NCBI GenBank assembly: GCA_937132035.1
Contig: CAKZOA010000442.1
Span: 1 to 36,831, forward strand
Source of the DNA: an uncultured Desulfobulbaceae bacterium
GTDB taxonomy: Bacteria; Desulfobacterota; Desulfobulbia; Desulfobulbales; Desulfocapsaceae
Direction of reading: 5' to 3'
DNA length: 36,831 nucleotides
Shown here: positions 16,050-23,493 of the stretch, piece by piece
How the letters are laid out: every line of letters begins with the position of its first letter
Position numbering within the stretch: the stretch's first letter is position 1
Made by a program: the position numbers and the translations under genes
Notes under the pieces: generated by a model
Told to the model about the DNA's origin: nothing
What the model saw: the letters and a program-made list of their open reading frames with translations, nothing else
The model's database searches: none

Positions 16050-16946
16050 ATGGAAGAGGCACCCCTTATCATTATCAATGCCAGCGCTGGATACAGAAAC
16101 CAATCTGATATAGACGAATTGGCGCGCCAGCGGGGGTTCAGACTTGTACACACTCAGTATGCTGGTCACGGCAGAGAAATAGCCTGTCGTGAAGCTTCGG
16201 CCGGAACTCGCTTGCTGGTGGCATGCGGTGGCGACGGCACCATACATGAGGTGGCCTCGGGCATTCTTGACGCGAAAACAGAATCAACGCTGGGAATTAT
16301 TCCCTTCGGCACCGGTAACGATCTGTGCCGCAGTCTCGATATTGGTGAAGAAGCCGAGGAGGCCTTCGCTCTCCTGGAAGAGAACCTTCAGGTACAAGTC
16401 GATGTCGGCACGCTGTTGACAGGCGAGGATGAGCACATCTTTTTTAACGTTTCCTCCTGTGGCTTTTCCGGCGAAGTCGATAAACATCTGGAAGAGACGG
16501 ACAGGTCGAGTTGGGGAACGCTTTCTTATTTGAAGTCTGGTCTTTCGGCCCTGGCCGATCTGCAACCTTTCCATGTCGATGTTTATAGCGAAGGTGAAAC
16601 CATAAGCGTGGAGGCCCTCAATGTGGTTGCCGGCAATGGCCGGTACGCCGCCTCCGGTATTCCGGTGGCCTCCCGGGCCAGTCTCACTGACCGCAAGCTC
16701 GATCTGGTGATCTATCTGGGAAAGGGAATATCTGATCAGCTTTTCAATTCAAGGCTTATCCTTCAAGGCAAACAGGATCGTTCCGATACAATTTTATCGC
16801 TACGGTCGCAAAAATTTGCTATGAAGTTTTCGAGACCGCTTTCCATTAACTATGATGGTGAGTTGCATGACAGTGAGGTTGAAAAAGTAGAGTATGCCAT
16901 TCATCCGCAGCGTTTGAGGGTTATCGTTGGCAAAAATCACTTCTGA
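16050..16946 (+). CDS. Diacylglycerol kinase-family lipid kinase (YegS/DgkB-like)
   Basis: The 298-residue cytoplasmic protein has the DAGK catalytic signature: N10-ASAG near the start, the nucleotide-binding loop GGDGT at 60-64 and GTGND at 87-91. A C-terminal beta-rich domain with YDGEL completes the fold. The enzyme would transfer phosphate from ATP to a lipid alcohol such as diacylglycerol, giving phosphatidate at the inner leaflet. The chosen ATG at 16050 has GAGAGG upstream. A longer in-frame reading from 15918 lacks a site and covers the putative promoter. Its 3' end overlaps the DUF2183 gene by 20 nt, so the two are translationally coupled. Confidence 0.88.
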   Translation: MEEAPLIIINASAGYRNQSDIDELARQRGFRLVHTQYAGHGREIACREASAGTRLLVACGGDGTIHEVASGILDAKTESTLGIIPFGTGNDLCRSLDIGEEAEEAFALLEENLQVQVDVGTLLTGEDEHIFFNVSSCGFSGEVDKHLEETDRSSWGTLSYLKSGLSALADLQPFHVDVYSEGETISVEALNVVAGNGRYAASGIPVASRASLTDRKLDLVIYLGKGISDQLFNSRLILQGKQDRSDTILSLRSQKFAMKFSRPLSINYDGELHDSEVEKVEYAIHPQRLRVIVGKNHF

Positions 16947-18003
16947 AAACAGTCGGGGTGGAAAAGAAAGATCACCACCGGCTGCAGATATTTACATAGC
17001 CCGCAGTCTCCGCAATTTGAAAAAATACAGCGGTAGTCTGCGACCTTTCACCGTCGTTCCTTTTCTCAGCTATGGCTGCGATCGAAGAGCCATTCTCTGC
17101 GGCCGGGTTATCGAGAACCTTGAAACCGGTTCACCAAAAACCGAAGACCCCTGGTGGAGAAACCTGCGCAACATGATCAGGACCTTTCTGCGCGCCAGAG
17201 CCGAAAACGCCCTGCTCAGGGCATCTGTCAACGGTGAATCCGTTGCCATCAAGAGTGATGCCATCGGCTATTTCCATCGGGAAGTTGTGCTCGAGAGATC
17301 TCTGGAGCAGCCCGGCTGGGTTGATGTCGATTTTTCGCTGGACCCCCTGCCCGGATTTGCAACCCTGGACAGGCAGCAAGGCAGGATCCTCAGTCTTCCT
17401 TCGTCGTCTCCCTCGGGAATCGGCATTATCAGCGATATCGACGACACCATTCTCGAAACCTACGCCACCGATCTGTTGATGAGCGCCAAGATGACCTTTA
17501 TCAACAATTCCACCACTCGTATTGCCATTGCCGGCATGGCTTCGCTCTATCAGACCATTACTCAATCCACCTCCGTCTACCAGCCCGTCTTTTACATCAC
17601 CAGTTCCAGTTGGAGTCTCTACAGCCTCATGTCTGATTTTCTTGATCTGCAGAGCTTTCCCCGGGGACCGCTTCTGATGCAGAAAGTCGGCATGACCAAC
17701 AATAAGCTGATGCGCAAAGGGCATGGCCATAAGACTCGAAAAATAGAAAGAATACTCGATATTACCAGGAACCAGCGCTTCATTCTCATAGGCGACAATG
17801 GCCAGGCCGACCGGCAGATTTATCATGAAATAGCCAATCGCTATCCGGATCGTATCGCTGCAGTGTGCATCCGTGAGGCCAGACGGAAAAGCTCATCATT
17901 CACAGCTGATTACGATATGCTGGGCATTCCCTATTTTGAGTTCGAAGACGGCTTCATTCTCCAGGACAAACTGCGAACAACAGGAATCCTCGACCAGTCG
18001 TAG
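16927..18003 (+). CDS. DUF2183 (App1-like) phosphatidate phosphatase, cytoplasmic version
   Basis: The 358-residue protein has the DUF2183/App1 HAD-like catalytic motif D170-x-D172-D-T (ISDIDDTILET). A Ser-rich motif (YITSSSWSLY) and GDNGQAD near 289-295 complete the catalytic site, and FPRGPLL is a family hallmark. Yeast App1 dephosphorylates phosphatidate to diacylglycerol. There is no signal peptide, so it should be cytoplasmic. The start is TTG at 16927, inside the end of the kinase gene, with GAGGG upstream. The kinase makes phosphatidate and this enzyme would remove the phosphate, an opposing pair on one transcript. A paralogue with a signal peptide lies at 30588-31832. Confidence 0.85.
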   Translation: MAKITSENSRGGKERSPPAADIYIARSLRNLKKYSGSLRPFTVVPFLSYGCDRRAILCGRVIENLETGSPKTEDPWWRNLRNMIRTFLRARAENALLRASVNGESVAIKSDAIGYFHREVVLERSLEQPGWVDVDFSLDPLPGFATLDRQQGRILSLPSSSPSGIGIISDIDDTILETYATDLLMSAKMTFINNSTTRIAIAGMASLYQTITQSTSVYQPVFYITSSSWSLYSLMSDFLDLQSFPRGPLLMQKVGMTNNKLMRKGHGHKTRKIERILDITRNQRFILIGDNGQADRQIYHEIANRYPDRIAAVCIREARRKSSSFTADYDMLGIPYFEFEDGFILQDKLRTTGILDQS

Positions 18004-18030
18004 TGAATTCTTTTGCATATTCTCATGCCT

Positions 18031-18062
18031 TAGCTCTGCTTTTGAGCTGTTTTTCTGTTTTT
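18031..18062 (+). terminator. Weak terminator-like hairpin after the DUF2183 gene
   Basis: A 5-bp stem AGCTC / GAGCT (18032-18036 with 18044-18048) is followed by a T-rich run broken by single bases. It lies 28 nt past the stop codon. Confidence 0.35.
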
Positions 18063-18109
18063 CCCTGACCGCTCATATAGCTGGTAGCTGGTAGACGGCA
18101 GAACCGAAC

Positions 18110-18145
18110 TCAACGATAGTGTGCATTTCAACGATAGTGTGCATT
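18110..18145. repeat. Perfect 18-bp tandem duplication
   Basis: The 18-mer TCAACGATAGTGTGCATT occurs twice in tandem (18110-18127 and 18128-18145), in the gap between the convergent DUF2183 and YihY genes. An AGCTGGTAGCTGGTAG stutter precedes it. It may be a slippage product. Confidence 0.7.
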
Positions 18146-18279
18146 CTCGGCGTGTGTATCTGCACTTCGAATACAGCATAGTGTCTGGCCTTCAGGCTGA
18201 TATGGAGTGTAATCTTTGAGTCGTTCCGTCACCAGAAGGTGGAGGCGATGGATATTCATTTCATATTGTACCCTATGTG

Positions 18280-19245
18280 TTACGTACTCGAAGAGGAGTG
18301 CTCCCTGCCAACCGTATCAGCCACATGGGCGCCACGTTCCCCACGGGGCTGCGGTGGACCGGTAGTGGTATCTTTTTTCGTCTGGTGCTCCATCTCTGCG
18401 TTCAGTTCCGCTCCGAGAAGAACCGCCAGGGCTGAAATGAAAAACCACATGAGTAAAATGATTATGGCGCCGATGGATCCGTAGGTTTCGTTGTAGGTAT
18501 TCGAGTAGCTGACATACAGGGAGAAGAGTATCGAAACCACCATCCAGAGAACGGTGGCCATCACCGCTCCCCAGCTGAGCCATTTCAATTGCGGCCGGCT
18601 TCTGTAAGGGGCGTAGCGGTAGAGCAGACCCAGGCCCATGACAACAAAAAGACCAAGCAATGGCCAGCGTAGTAAGCTGGTCAGCTTCTCGGCGACACTC
18701 GAAAGTCCGAAGATGTTGAGAACAGCGGGAAATATGACGATGAATCCCAGAGAGATGACCACAAAGATGATGGCTCCGACGGTCAGCAGCAGGGCTGTTA
18801 TATTGAGGGATATGAAGCCGCGGCTCTCGTCTTCTCCGTAGACGATATTAAGACCGGTGATAAAGGCCTTCATCCCCTTGGTGGAACTTCCCAAACTGAA
18901 GAGAATGCCCGCTACAACGCCGAGGCTGAGGGCGCCCCCGGTATCTTCGCTCAACCGTTCGAGCTGATTCTGGAGGAGTTCCATGCCCTGCTGCGGCAGA
19001 ATTCCCGAGAGGGCGGCTACCTGCTGCTGCACCTGACCGGGGTCGGAGACGATACCATAGGTTGCCACCAGCGCTCCGATAGCCGGAAAGATGGCAAGCA
19101 GGGCATAGAAGGCCACTCCGGCGGCAACGATGGTAAGGTTGTCTTCGGCGAGCTTGTCCTTGACCCGGAAAAAAATATCCTTCCAGCCCGTCAGGGTGAT
19201 GCCGCCGGGGCGTAGCGCGTTTCGTCCTCTATTCGTGTTTTTCAT
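18280..19245 (-). CDS. YihY/BrkB family inner-membrane protein (UPF0761)
   Basis: The 321-residue protein has about six membrane helices and the family features: LTIVAAGVAFYALLAIFPAI near 37-56, a cytoplasmic or periplasmic helical loop (95-115), LLYRYAPYR near 207-215 and SNTYNETYGSIGAIIILLMW near 249-268. YihY proteins were once mis-annotated as ribonuclease BN. Recent work places relatives in lipid or cell-envelope transport, and no activity is certain. The C-terminal tail is polar and charged. It lies 21 nt after the Pmp3-like gene on the same strand, so the two form an operon. Confidence 0.88.
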   Translation of the reverse strand: MKNTNRGRNALRPGGITLTGWKDIFFRVKDKLAEDNLTIVAAGVAFYALLAIFPAIGALVATYGIVSDPGQVQQQVAALSGILPQQGMELLQNQLERLSEDTGGALSLGVVAGILFSLGSSTKGMKAFITGLNIVYGEDESRGFISLNITALLLTVGAIIFVVISLGFIVIFPAVLNIFGLSSVAEKLTSLLRWPLLGLFVVMGLGLLYRYAPYRSRPQLKWLSWGAVMATVLWMVVSILFSLYVSYSNTYNETYGSIGAIIILLMWFFISALAVLLGAELNAEMEHQTKKDTTTGPPQPRGERGAHVADTVGREHSSSST

Positions 19246-19266
19246 AGTAAGGCTCGTTGCGCGTGC

Positions 19267-19500
19267 CTACTTGGTCAGAATTACCCAGAGGGCATGAATG
19301 ATGCCCGGTATGTAGCCGAACAGTGTGAGAATGAGGTTGATCCAAAAGTGTTTACTCAGGCCGACTTCGAAAAAGACCCCCAGCGGCGGCAATATGACTG
19401 CCAGAATTATTTTGACAATGTCACTGATACCATCAAAGCCTCCGGTTTTGGGCGAGGCGGTGGCGTGCGTATTAGTGTGATTGTGATCCGATGTTTTCAT
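19267..19500 (-). CDS. Pmp3/YqaE family small membrane protein
   Basis: The 77-residue protein has a polar His/Thr-rich N-terminal extension (about 1-25) and two membrane helices. The conserved core is ILAVILPPLGVFFEVGL then FWINLILTLFGYIPGIIHALWV. This is the Pmp3/UPF0057 signature; in yeast and plants these proteins set membrane potential under salt or cold stress. The start at 19500 has GAAAGGAGG upstream. The N-terminal extension is longer than the ~52 residues usual for the family. Its stop is 21 nt before the YihY start. Confidence 0.88.
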   Translation of the reverse strand: MKTSDHNHTNTHATASPKTGGFDGISDIVKIILAVILPPLGVFFEVGLSKHFWINLILTLFGYIPGIIHALWVILTK

Positions 19501-19571
19501 TGCGGCCTCCTTTCTTTATTTCAGTAGTATGAAGTTTTTTTCCTGTACGAAGCAGACTGCTCTGCAGTTGC

Positions 19572-19581
19572 ATTCTTTTAT
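19572..19581. repeat. Target-site duplication, left copy
   Basis: The sequence ATTCTTTTAT is repeated exactly at 19755-19764, directly flanking the palindromic element on its other side. Confidence 0.7.
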
Positions 19582-19754
19582 CTGATTACCCCTAATGCTC
19601 AGCTACTCATTAGGAGACAGGGATACTCTTTTCCCGGGACGCCATAAACCCATCCCTGGGGGCTTGACCGCAGCCGTCCAGGCTGCGGAACACCCGTGAA
19701 AAGAGCACCCCTGCCTCTTTCGAATCGGCTAAGCTGAGTTTCAGGGGTAATCAG
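19582..19754. mobile_element. 173-bp miniature inverted-repeat element (MITE-like)
   Basis: The element starts CTGATTACCCCT and ends AGGGGTAATCAG, a perfect terminal inverted repeat extended inward by CTCAGC / GCTGAG. A second nested pair of arms (CAGGG-xx-CTCTTTT-x-CCGGG-like) and a central CGCAGCC / GGCTGCG hairpin make the whole element nearly palindromic. A perfect 10-bp duplication ATTCTTTTAT flanks it. It encodes nothing and must be moved in trans. It lies between the Pmp3 and MgtC genes. Confidence 0.8.
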
Positions 19755-19764
19755 ATTCTTTTAT
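19755..19764. repeat. Target-site duplication, right copy
   Basis: Exact copy of ATTCTTTTAT, matching 19572-19581 on the left of the element. Confidence 0.7.
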
Positions 19765-19852
19765 GAAGAAGCAAGCAAAATGTGTGCCCGGTAATTTCTG
19801 TGTATCAGAAAGAAAGATGACAAGGAAAGAGGGTGGAGGAGAGTAGGAACGA

Positions 19853-20332
19853 TTATCGGCGATGGGCGACTTTATACTCGAGCCAAGCAGCTCCGCGGAG
19901 AATGAGAATAGAAAAGATGGTGACGCCCACTGCCAGAAGCCACTGCTCCAGGGCTGCTGCAATTCCTATGGCACAGCATATGAGAATAGAGGCAGCCGTG
20001 GTCAAGCCTTCGATACCTTCACCATCGCCGGCGCGGAAGATGGTGCCGGCACCGAGAAAACTGATACCGGTAATGATCGCTTCGACGATACGGATGGGAT
20101 CCGTACGCAGGAATTCGTTGTAATCCTGGATGGTGAAGCGGTCGAGGAGGACATCGGAGAGGCCAACGAGCATGGCGGAGGTGCCGGCGACGAACATGTG
20201 GGTACGCAGCCCCGCGGGTTTTTTTTCCAGTTCCCGGTCAAGTCCAATAATTCCGCCAAGCACCATTGCGGCACCCACCGTGCCGAGGATGGCCAGTTGC
20301 CCGCCCCAGCGGCCCAGCATTTCTTCAAACAT
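19853..20332 (-). CDS. MgtC/SapB family membrane protein
   Basis: The 159-residue protein has four to five membrane helices and the family signature GGIIGLDRELEKKPAGLRTH at 26-45, followed by GAGTIFRAG and GLTTAASILICCAIG. It ends after the hydrophobic domain and lacks the C-terminal ACT-like domain of long MgtC proteins. Short forms are common in environmental bacteria. MgtC proteins aid growth under Mg2+ limitation and modulate ATP synthase. It lies downstream of CsbD on the same strand, but a terminator-like hairpin (20374-20413) separates them. Confidence 0.87.
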   Translation of the reverse strand: MFEEMLGRWGGQLAILGTVGAAMVLGGIIGLDRELEKKPAGLRTHMFVAGTSAMLVGLSDVLLDRFTIQDYNEFLRTDPIRIVEAIITGISFLGAGTIFRAGDGEGIEGLTTAASILICCAIGIAAALEQWLLAVGVTIFSILILRGAAWLEYKVAHRR

Positions 20333-20373
20333 AATCCGTTATTAACTCTAAAAAATTCATATTGCGGAAGAAG

Positions 20374-20413
20374 AACCGGCGGGGAGTAAGAGAATGAAAA
20401 GCCCCCGCCGGTT
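20374..20413 (-). terminator. Terminator between CsbD-like and MgtC genes
   Basis: An 11-bp perfect stem (20374-20384 with 20403-20413) sits about 45 nt past the CsbD stop. On the minus strand it is followed by TTCTTCTT. It could act in both directions. Confidence 0.7.
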
Positions 20414-20456
20414 TCTCTGGTGTCATTTGCTACAGATTACGAAATAGAAAATGGTA

Positions 20457-20657
20457 TCAACTGTGCTTTTCAAAGAACAGATCTGCTTCTCTTTCCGCTT
20501 CGGCTTTTTCGTAACCATATTTTTCCTGGAGCTTGCCAACCATCTTGTCGTAATCGCCATCGATCTGGTCTAACTCGTCGTCGGTGAGCTCGCCCCATTG
20601 CACTTTCGCTTCCCCTTTCAACTGATTCCATTTGCCCTTGATAATTTCTTTGTTCAT
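20457..20657 (-). CDS. CsbD-like stress protein
   Basis: The 66-residue soluble, highly charged protein begins MNKEIIKGKWNQLKGEAK and continues WGELTDDELDQIDGDYDKMV. It carries the CsbD family core (K-G-K-W-x-Q-x-K-G, then W-G-x-L-T-D-D-E) at full length. CsbD proteins are strongly induced by general stress (sigma-B in Bacillus, RpoS-type or cell-envelope stress elsewhere); their role is unknown. The ATG at 20657 has AGGAGC at good spacing; a longer reading from 20750 is not supported. A 9-bp inverted repeat lies upstream (20707-20745). Confidence 0.9.
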   Translation of the reverse strand: MNKEIIKGKWNQLKGEAKVQWGELTDDELDQIDGDYDKMVGKLQEKYGYEKAEAEREADLFFEKHS

Positions 20658-21199
20658 CGTTTTGCTCCTGTATAAATTTTGTAAGTTGAGTTCTGGCCTT
20701 CCTACGGCCTGCCTGCTCACTGGAGAGAAGAGAGAACAGGCAGGCAGCAATAGAAGGTTTCACCATCCATCGGATGGTAAAAGGGTTAATGCAATTACTG
20801 TTCTCGTCGGCCAGTAAACTCGAAAAATATGTTTAATGTACCGTTGTAATAGATATTATTTCTATTTCTTGAGCAGTCTGGGATTACTGGAAGTTCCTCG
20901 ACCAATAAATCAGGGGATGCTGAAGGAGGGCCGAATGTCAGCCGCAGCACCGGCAGAGGGGTAAGGACTGGCAGCAGAGATGGCCGAGGAAGGTGGACAG
21001 TGCCGTGAAATCTGTCCTGCCGGACAGGACGGGCTTTGAAGAACAGCAGGGCCATTAGGTTGCGGCATTTTGGGAAACAGGGGCGACTGTTGCAAAGAAA
21101 TACCACCGGTACGGCGGCGATGGGTGGAGAAGACCGTAGTCAAGGCCTGCCGTCAAGCAGGATTGATACGCTATCAGACTGGAAGAAGAGCGATGTCTG
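20658..21199. other. Intergenic region between CsbD and PAP2 genes
   Basis: About 540 nt without a convincing gene. The only recognised structure is the inverted repeat at 20707-20745 near the CsbD start. Confidence 0.5.
20707..20745. promoter_or_regulatory. Inverted repeat upstream of CsbD
   Basis: GCCTGCCTG (20707-20715) and CAGGCAGGC (20737-20745) are perfect complements separated by 21 nt, 50-90 nt upstream of the CsbD start. This fits an operator or a 5'-UTR hairpin. Confidence 0.35.
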
Positions 21200-21967
21200 T
21201 CACTTTCTCTGTCTTAAAACGTCCGTTTCGGAACCATTGATTGACCAGATGACGCTGCCCACCCAGCTACCGCCTATAACGAAGCCGGCGATAATATCGC
21301 TGGGCCAGTGGGTGCCCAGGCGCAGACGCGCCCATCCTACCAGAAAGAGCAGCACCGCCAGCAGTGCCAGGATGATGGTCCGCTCCGATCGGGAGCGAGT
21401 CGCCCTCCACCAGAGCCAGGCCAGAAAACCATACATGAAAATGGATATGGTGGCATGACCCGAGGGATAGGAATGGAAAGGGGGAGAGGCGATGCCCTCG
21501 GCAACCATTTCCGGACGGGCCCGGTCCCATATCCACCAGCCGAAGTAGATAAGCGGCCGCAAAAGAATGTAGCCCAGAATGATAGCGATGGCCGTGAGTG
21601 GGGCTCCTCGATGGCTGGCAATGGTGAAGGTCAGCACGAGAATGGGAATGGTCAGGGCCATATTGCCGAAAGATTCGAAGATTGTGGCATTATAGAAGGT
21701 AAAAAGCGGCATTTCTTCGACGATCCAGGACAAAACTCTCTGATCCCACTCCGTCAGACCGTGGTGGCCCAGCCACTTTCCAACCAGGGTTACGGCCGCG
21801 CAGATGGCCATTGCCAGCAGAAAGCCCGCTCCGAGACGCAGCCAGAAGCGGCTGCGGGCTCCAGAGGCAAGTGAGGTGTAGTTTTCTTTAAAAGTCCGCC
21901 ACAGCGCAACTGTGGCCGAGAAAGAAAGCCAGTTGGTGCCATGAGTTTTATGGTTGTCTTGAAGCAT
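21200..21967 (-). CDS. PAP2-family membrane phosphatase with altered first motif
   Basis: The 255-residue polytopic protein has the PAP2 motifs YPSGH at 167-171 and R214-x5-H220 (ARLRLGTHWPSD). The first motif keeps R151-P152 (WDRARPE) but has Trp144 where the conserved Lys should be, and the Ser of the third motif is Ala213. The catalytic His residues are present, so it may still be an enzyme acting on a lipid phosphate or pyrophosphate. The start ATG 21967 has AAAAGGA upstream. It is a distant relative of the protein at 12661-13404, not a recent duplicate, and appears to be a single-gene unit. Confidence 0.83.
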   Translation of the reverse strand: MLQDNHKTHGTNWLSFSATVALWRTFKENYTSLASGARSRFWLRLGAGFLLAMAICAAVTLVGKWLGHHGLTEWDQRVLSWIVEEMPLFTFYNATIFESFGNMALTIPILVLTFTIASHRGAPLTAIAIILGYILLRPLIYFGWWIWDRARPEMVAEGIASPPFHSYPSGHATISIFMYGFLAWLWWRATRSRSERTIILALLAVLLFLVGWARLRLGTHWPSDIIAGFVIGGSWVGSVIWSINGSETDVLRQRK

Positions 21968-22219
21968 AATCCTTTTCCGCCGCCGTTTTCCCAGTATATA
22001 AAGAATAGCGCAGTGTATGAAGAAATTGGAACTATTCTGCCAATATCAGTCCCGAAGCTGTGCTGTCAGGAAATTTATCAGAAGGTGCAGAGAGGGGTGA
22101 TGCATGCGGGTGAAACACCTGGTTGTGCCTGTGAAGCCCCTGGAAATTTGCAAAATGGTAGAATCCGCTCCCTCTCCAGCCGGGACGAGCATCTCTTTGT
22201 CCCCAGCCGATCTCAAAAT

Positions 22220-22735
22220 TCAGGACCCAAGCTTTGCCAACGACTCCCGGATAAAGGCCGGAAGGTCATCCGGGTTACGGCTGCTGATGAGATTACCGTC
22301 GACCACCACCTCTTGGTCGACGAATTCGGCGCCGGCGTTTTTGATATCCTGGATTATCGACGTGTAACCTGTGAACTTACGGCCCTGAAGCACCTTGGCT
22401 GTGATAAGCAGTTGACCGGCATGACAGATGGCAAAAACCGGTTTACCGCTCTTGACGAAATCGGCGGTGAAGTCAACCGCTTGATCATCGACCCGCAGCT
22501 GGTCAGGTGAAAAACCTCCCGGAATGAGCAGAGCGTCGAAATCATTCACACCGACCTCCGAGACGGCTCTGTCGATGACGACCTCGGTCCCTTTCTTTTT
22601 GCCCTTCACCGTTTTGCCTGACTCAAGTCCGATGTTGACGACTGTATGGCCGTCATCGACAAAGGCCTGTACCGGTTCGGTATATTCTGAGTCTTCAAAA
22701 AGATCGGTAAGTATGGCAGCAACTTTTTTCCCCAT
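22220..22735 (-). CDS. DJ-1/PfpI family protein (deglycase/protease-like)
   Basis: The 171-residue cytoplasmic protein has the class I glutamine-amidotransferase-like fold of the PfpI group. The nucleophile Cys104 with His105 sits in AICHAGQ, Glu17 lies in FEDSEYTEP, and IPGGFSPDQL and ISSRNPDDLPAF are family motifs. PfpI/YhbO-type proteins protect against oxidative, thermal and glycation stress. They have been called proteases or deglycases, and the deglycase activity is disputed. ATG 22735 is preceded by AAGGAGG. It is a stand-alone gene. Unusual direct repeats lie in its upstream region (22884-22918). Confidence 0.92.
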   Translation of the reverse strand: MGKKVAAILTDLFEDSEYTEPVQAFVDDGHTVVNIGLESGKTVKGKKKGTEVVIDRAVSEVGVNDFDALLIPGGFSPDQLRVDDQAVDFTADFVKSGKPVFAICHAGQLLITAKVLQGRKFTGYTSIIQDIKNAGAEFVDQEVVVDGNLISSRNPDDLPAFIRESLAKLGS

Positions 22736-22883
22736 GTTTTCCTCCTTGGTGTAGTCGGTGAGTGGCTAATAGGCCGGGTTTACAGAGCTCCCGCTGACCG
22801 GAGTCGGGCAGATTCATCAAGCTGTACATCAGTAGCTGGAGTGTGATGATATGCTGTAGTGCACTCGGATCGTTTGCAGGCCC

Positions 22884-22918
22884 TGCATACCCCACACCAT
22901 CTTGCATAAATCACACCA
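22884..22918. promoter_or_regulatory. Direct repeat in the upstream region of the PfpI gene
   Basis: TGCATA-N3-CACACCA occurs twice with a 19-bp period (22884-22899 and 22903-22918), about 150-180 nt upstream of the PfpI start. The spacing, close to two helical turns, suggests a regulator-binding pair. On the minus strand each copy also resembles a poor -24/-12 promoter (TGGTGT-N5-ATGC). Confidence 0.35.
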
Positions 22919-22945
22919 GCTTCTTTCTAACCCCAATATTTTGTT

Positions 22946-23027
22946 TGATTACCTATGAAACTCAGCTTCCTGTTCATACAGCTCCGCAACATTAGTATGA
23001 GATTGGCTGAAACCCATAGGCAATCAG
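22946..23027. repeat. Short dispersed palindromic element, copy 2
   Basis: This 82-bp imperfect palindrome begins TGATTACCTATG and ends CATAGGCAATCAG. It aligns with 7764-7850 throughout (for example both contain AGTATGAGA near the right arm) and shares its ends with the element at 19582-19754. It lies between the PfpI and DUF2252 genes. Confidence 0.65.
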
Positions 23028-23493
23028 CGCTCCGCTGCTCGTTGCAATTACCTGGCAGACAAATACAAAACCTCACGAATTTAGTAGATAGATTATGAAA
23101 AGTACAACTGTCCCTCATGTAATGATTCATTCAGGCCAAAATGGTGTTTTGGGGGCCTGCAGTCTTTCCGGGGACACTGTGGCTCTCGAAAAGGTAGCGG
23201 CCCACTCACGCGTGTTTTACTCCAGGGGTGTGCCTGCTGGTCCCATCACTACGTTATCAAGGGTTTGCGCCAAATTATCCAGCTACACCCTTTGGTGAAT
23301 CGGCCCGGAAATCTGCAGACAGGTAAAAGAGTGGGCTATAGTTCCCGTCTGCTGTGGAATATCGATTGCAAGTTCTCGTCAATACCCCGATGCCACTATA
23401 TGACAACCGAAAATAAAGGCGGCGGTTCAATCGAAGGGGAACAATGGTGGATATCCGGCCTTGCCGCTTGCTACAGGGAGCTTTGAATCTGAC
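23028..23493. other. Non-coding region upstream of the DUF2252 gene
   Basis: About 465 nt with no recognised feature. A 67-codon frame at 23095-23298 has no ribosome-binding site and no recognised family. Confidence 0.4.

Noticed and set aside
19572-19764. CRISPR-like or terminator explanation for the palindrome
   Set aside because: There is only one unit with flanking target duplications, no spacers and no cas genes; it is too long for a terminator.
23095-23298. 67-codon plus-strand frame upstream of DUF2252
   Set aside because: No ribosome-binding site and no recognised family, so not listed as a gene.
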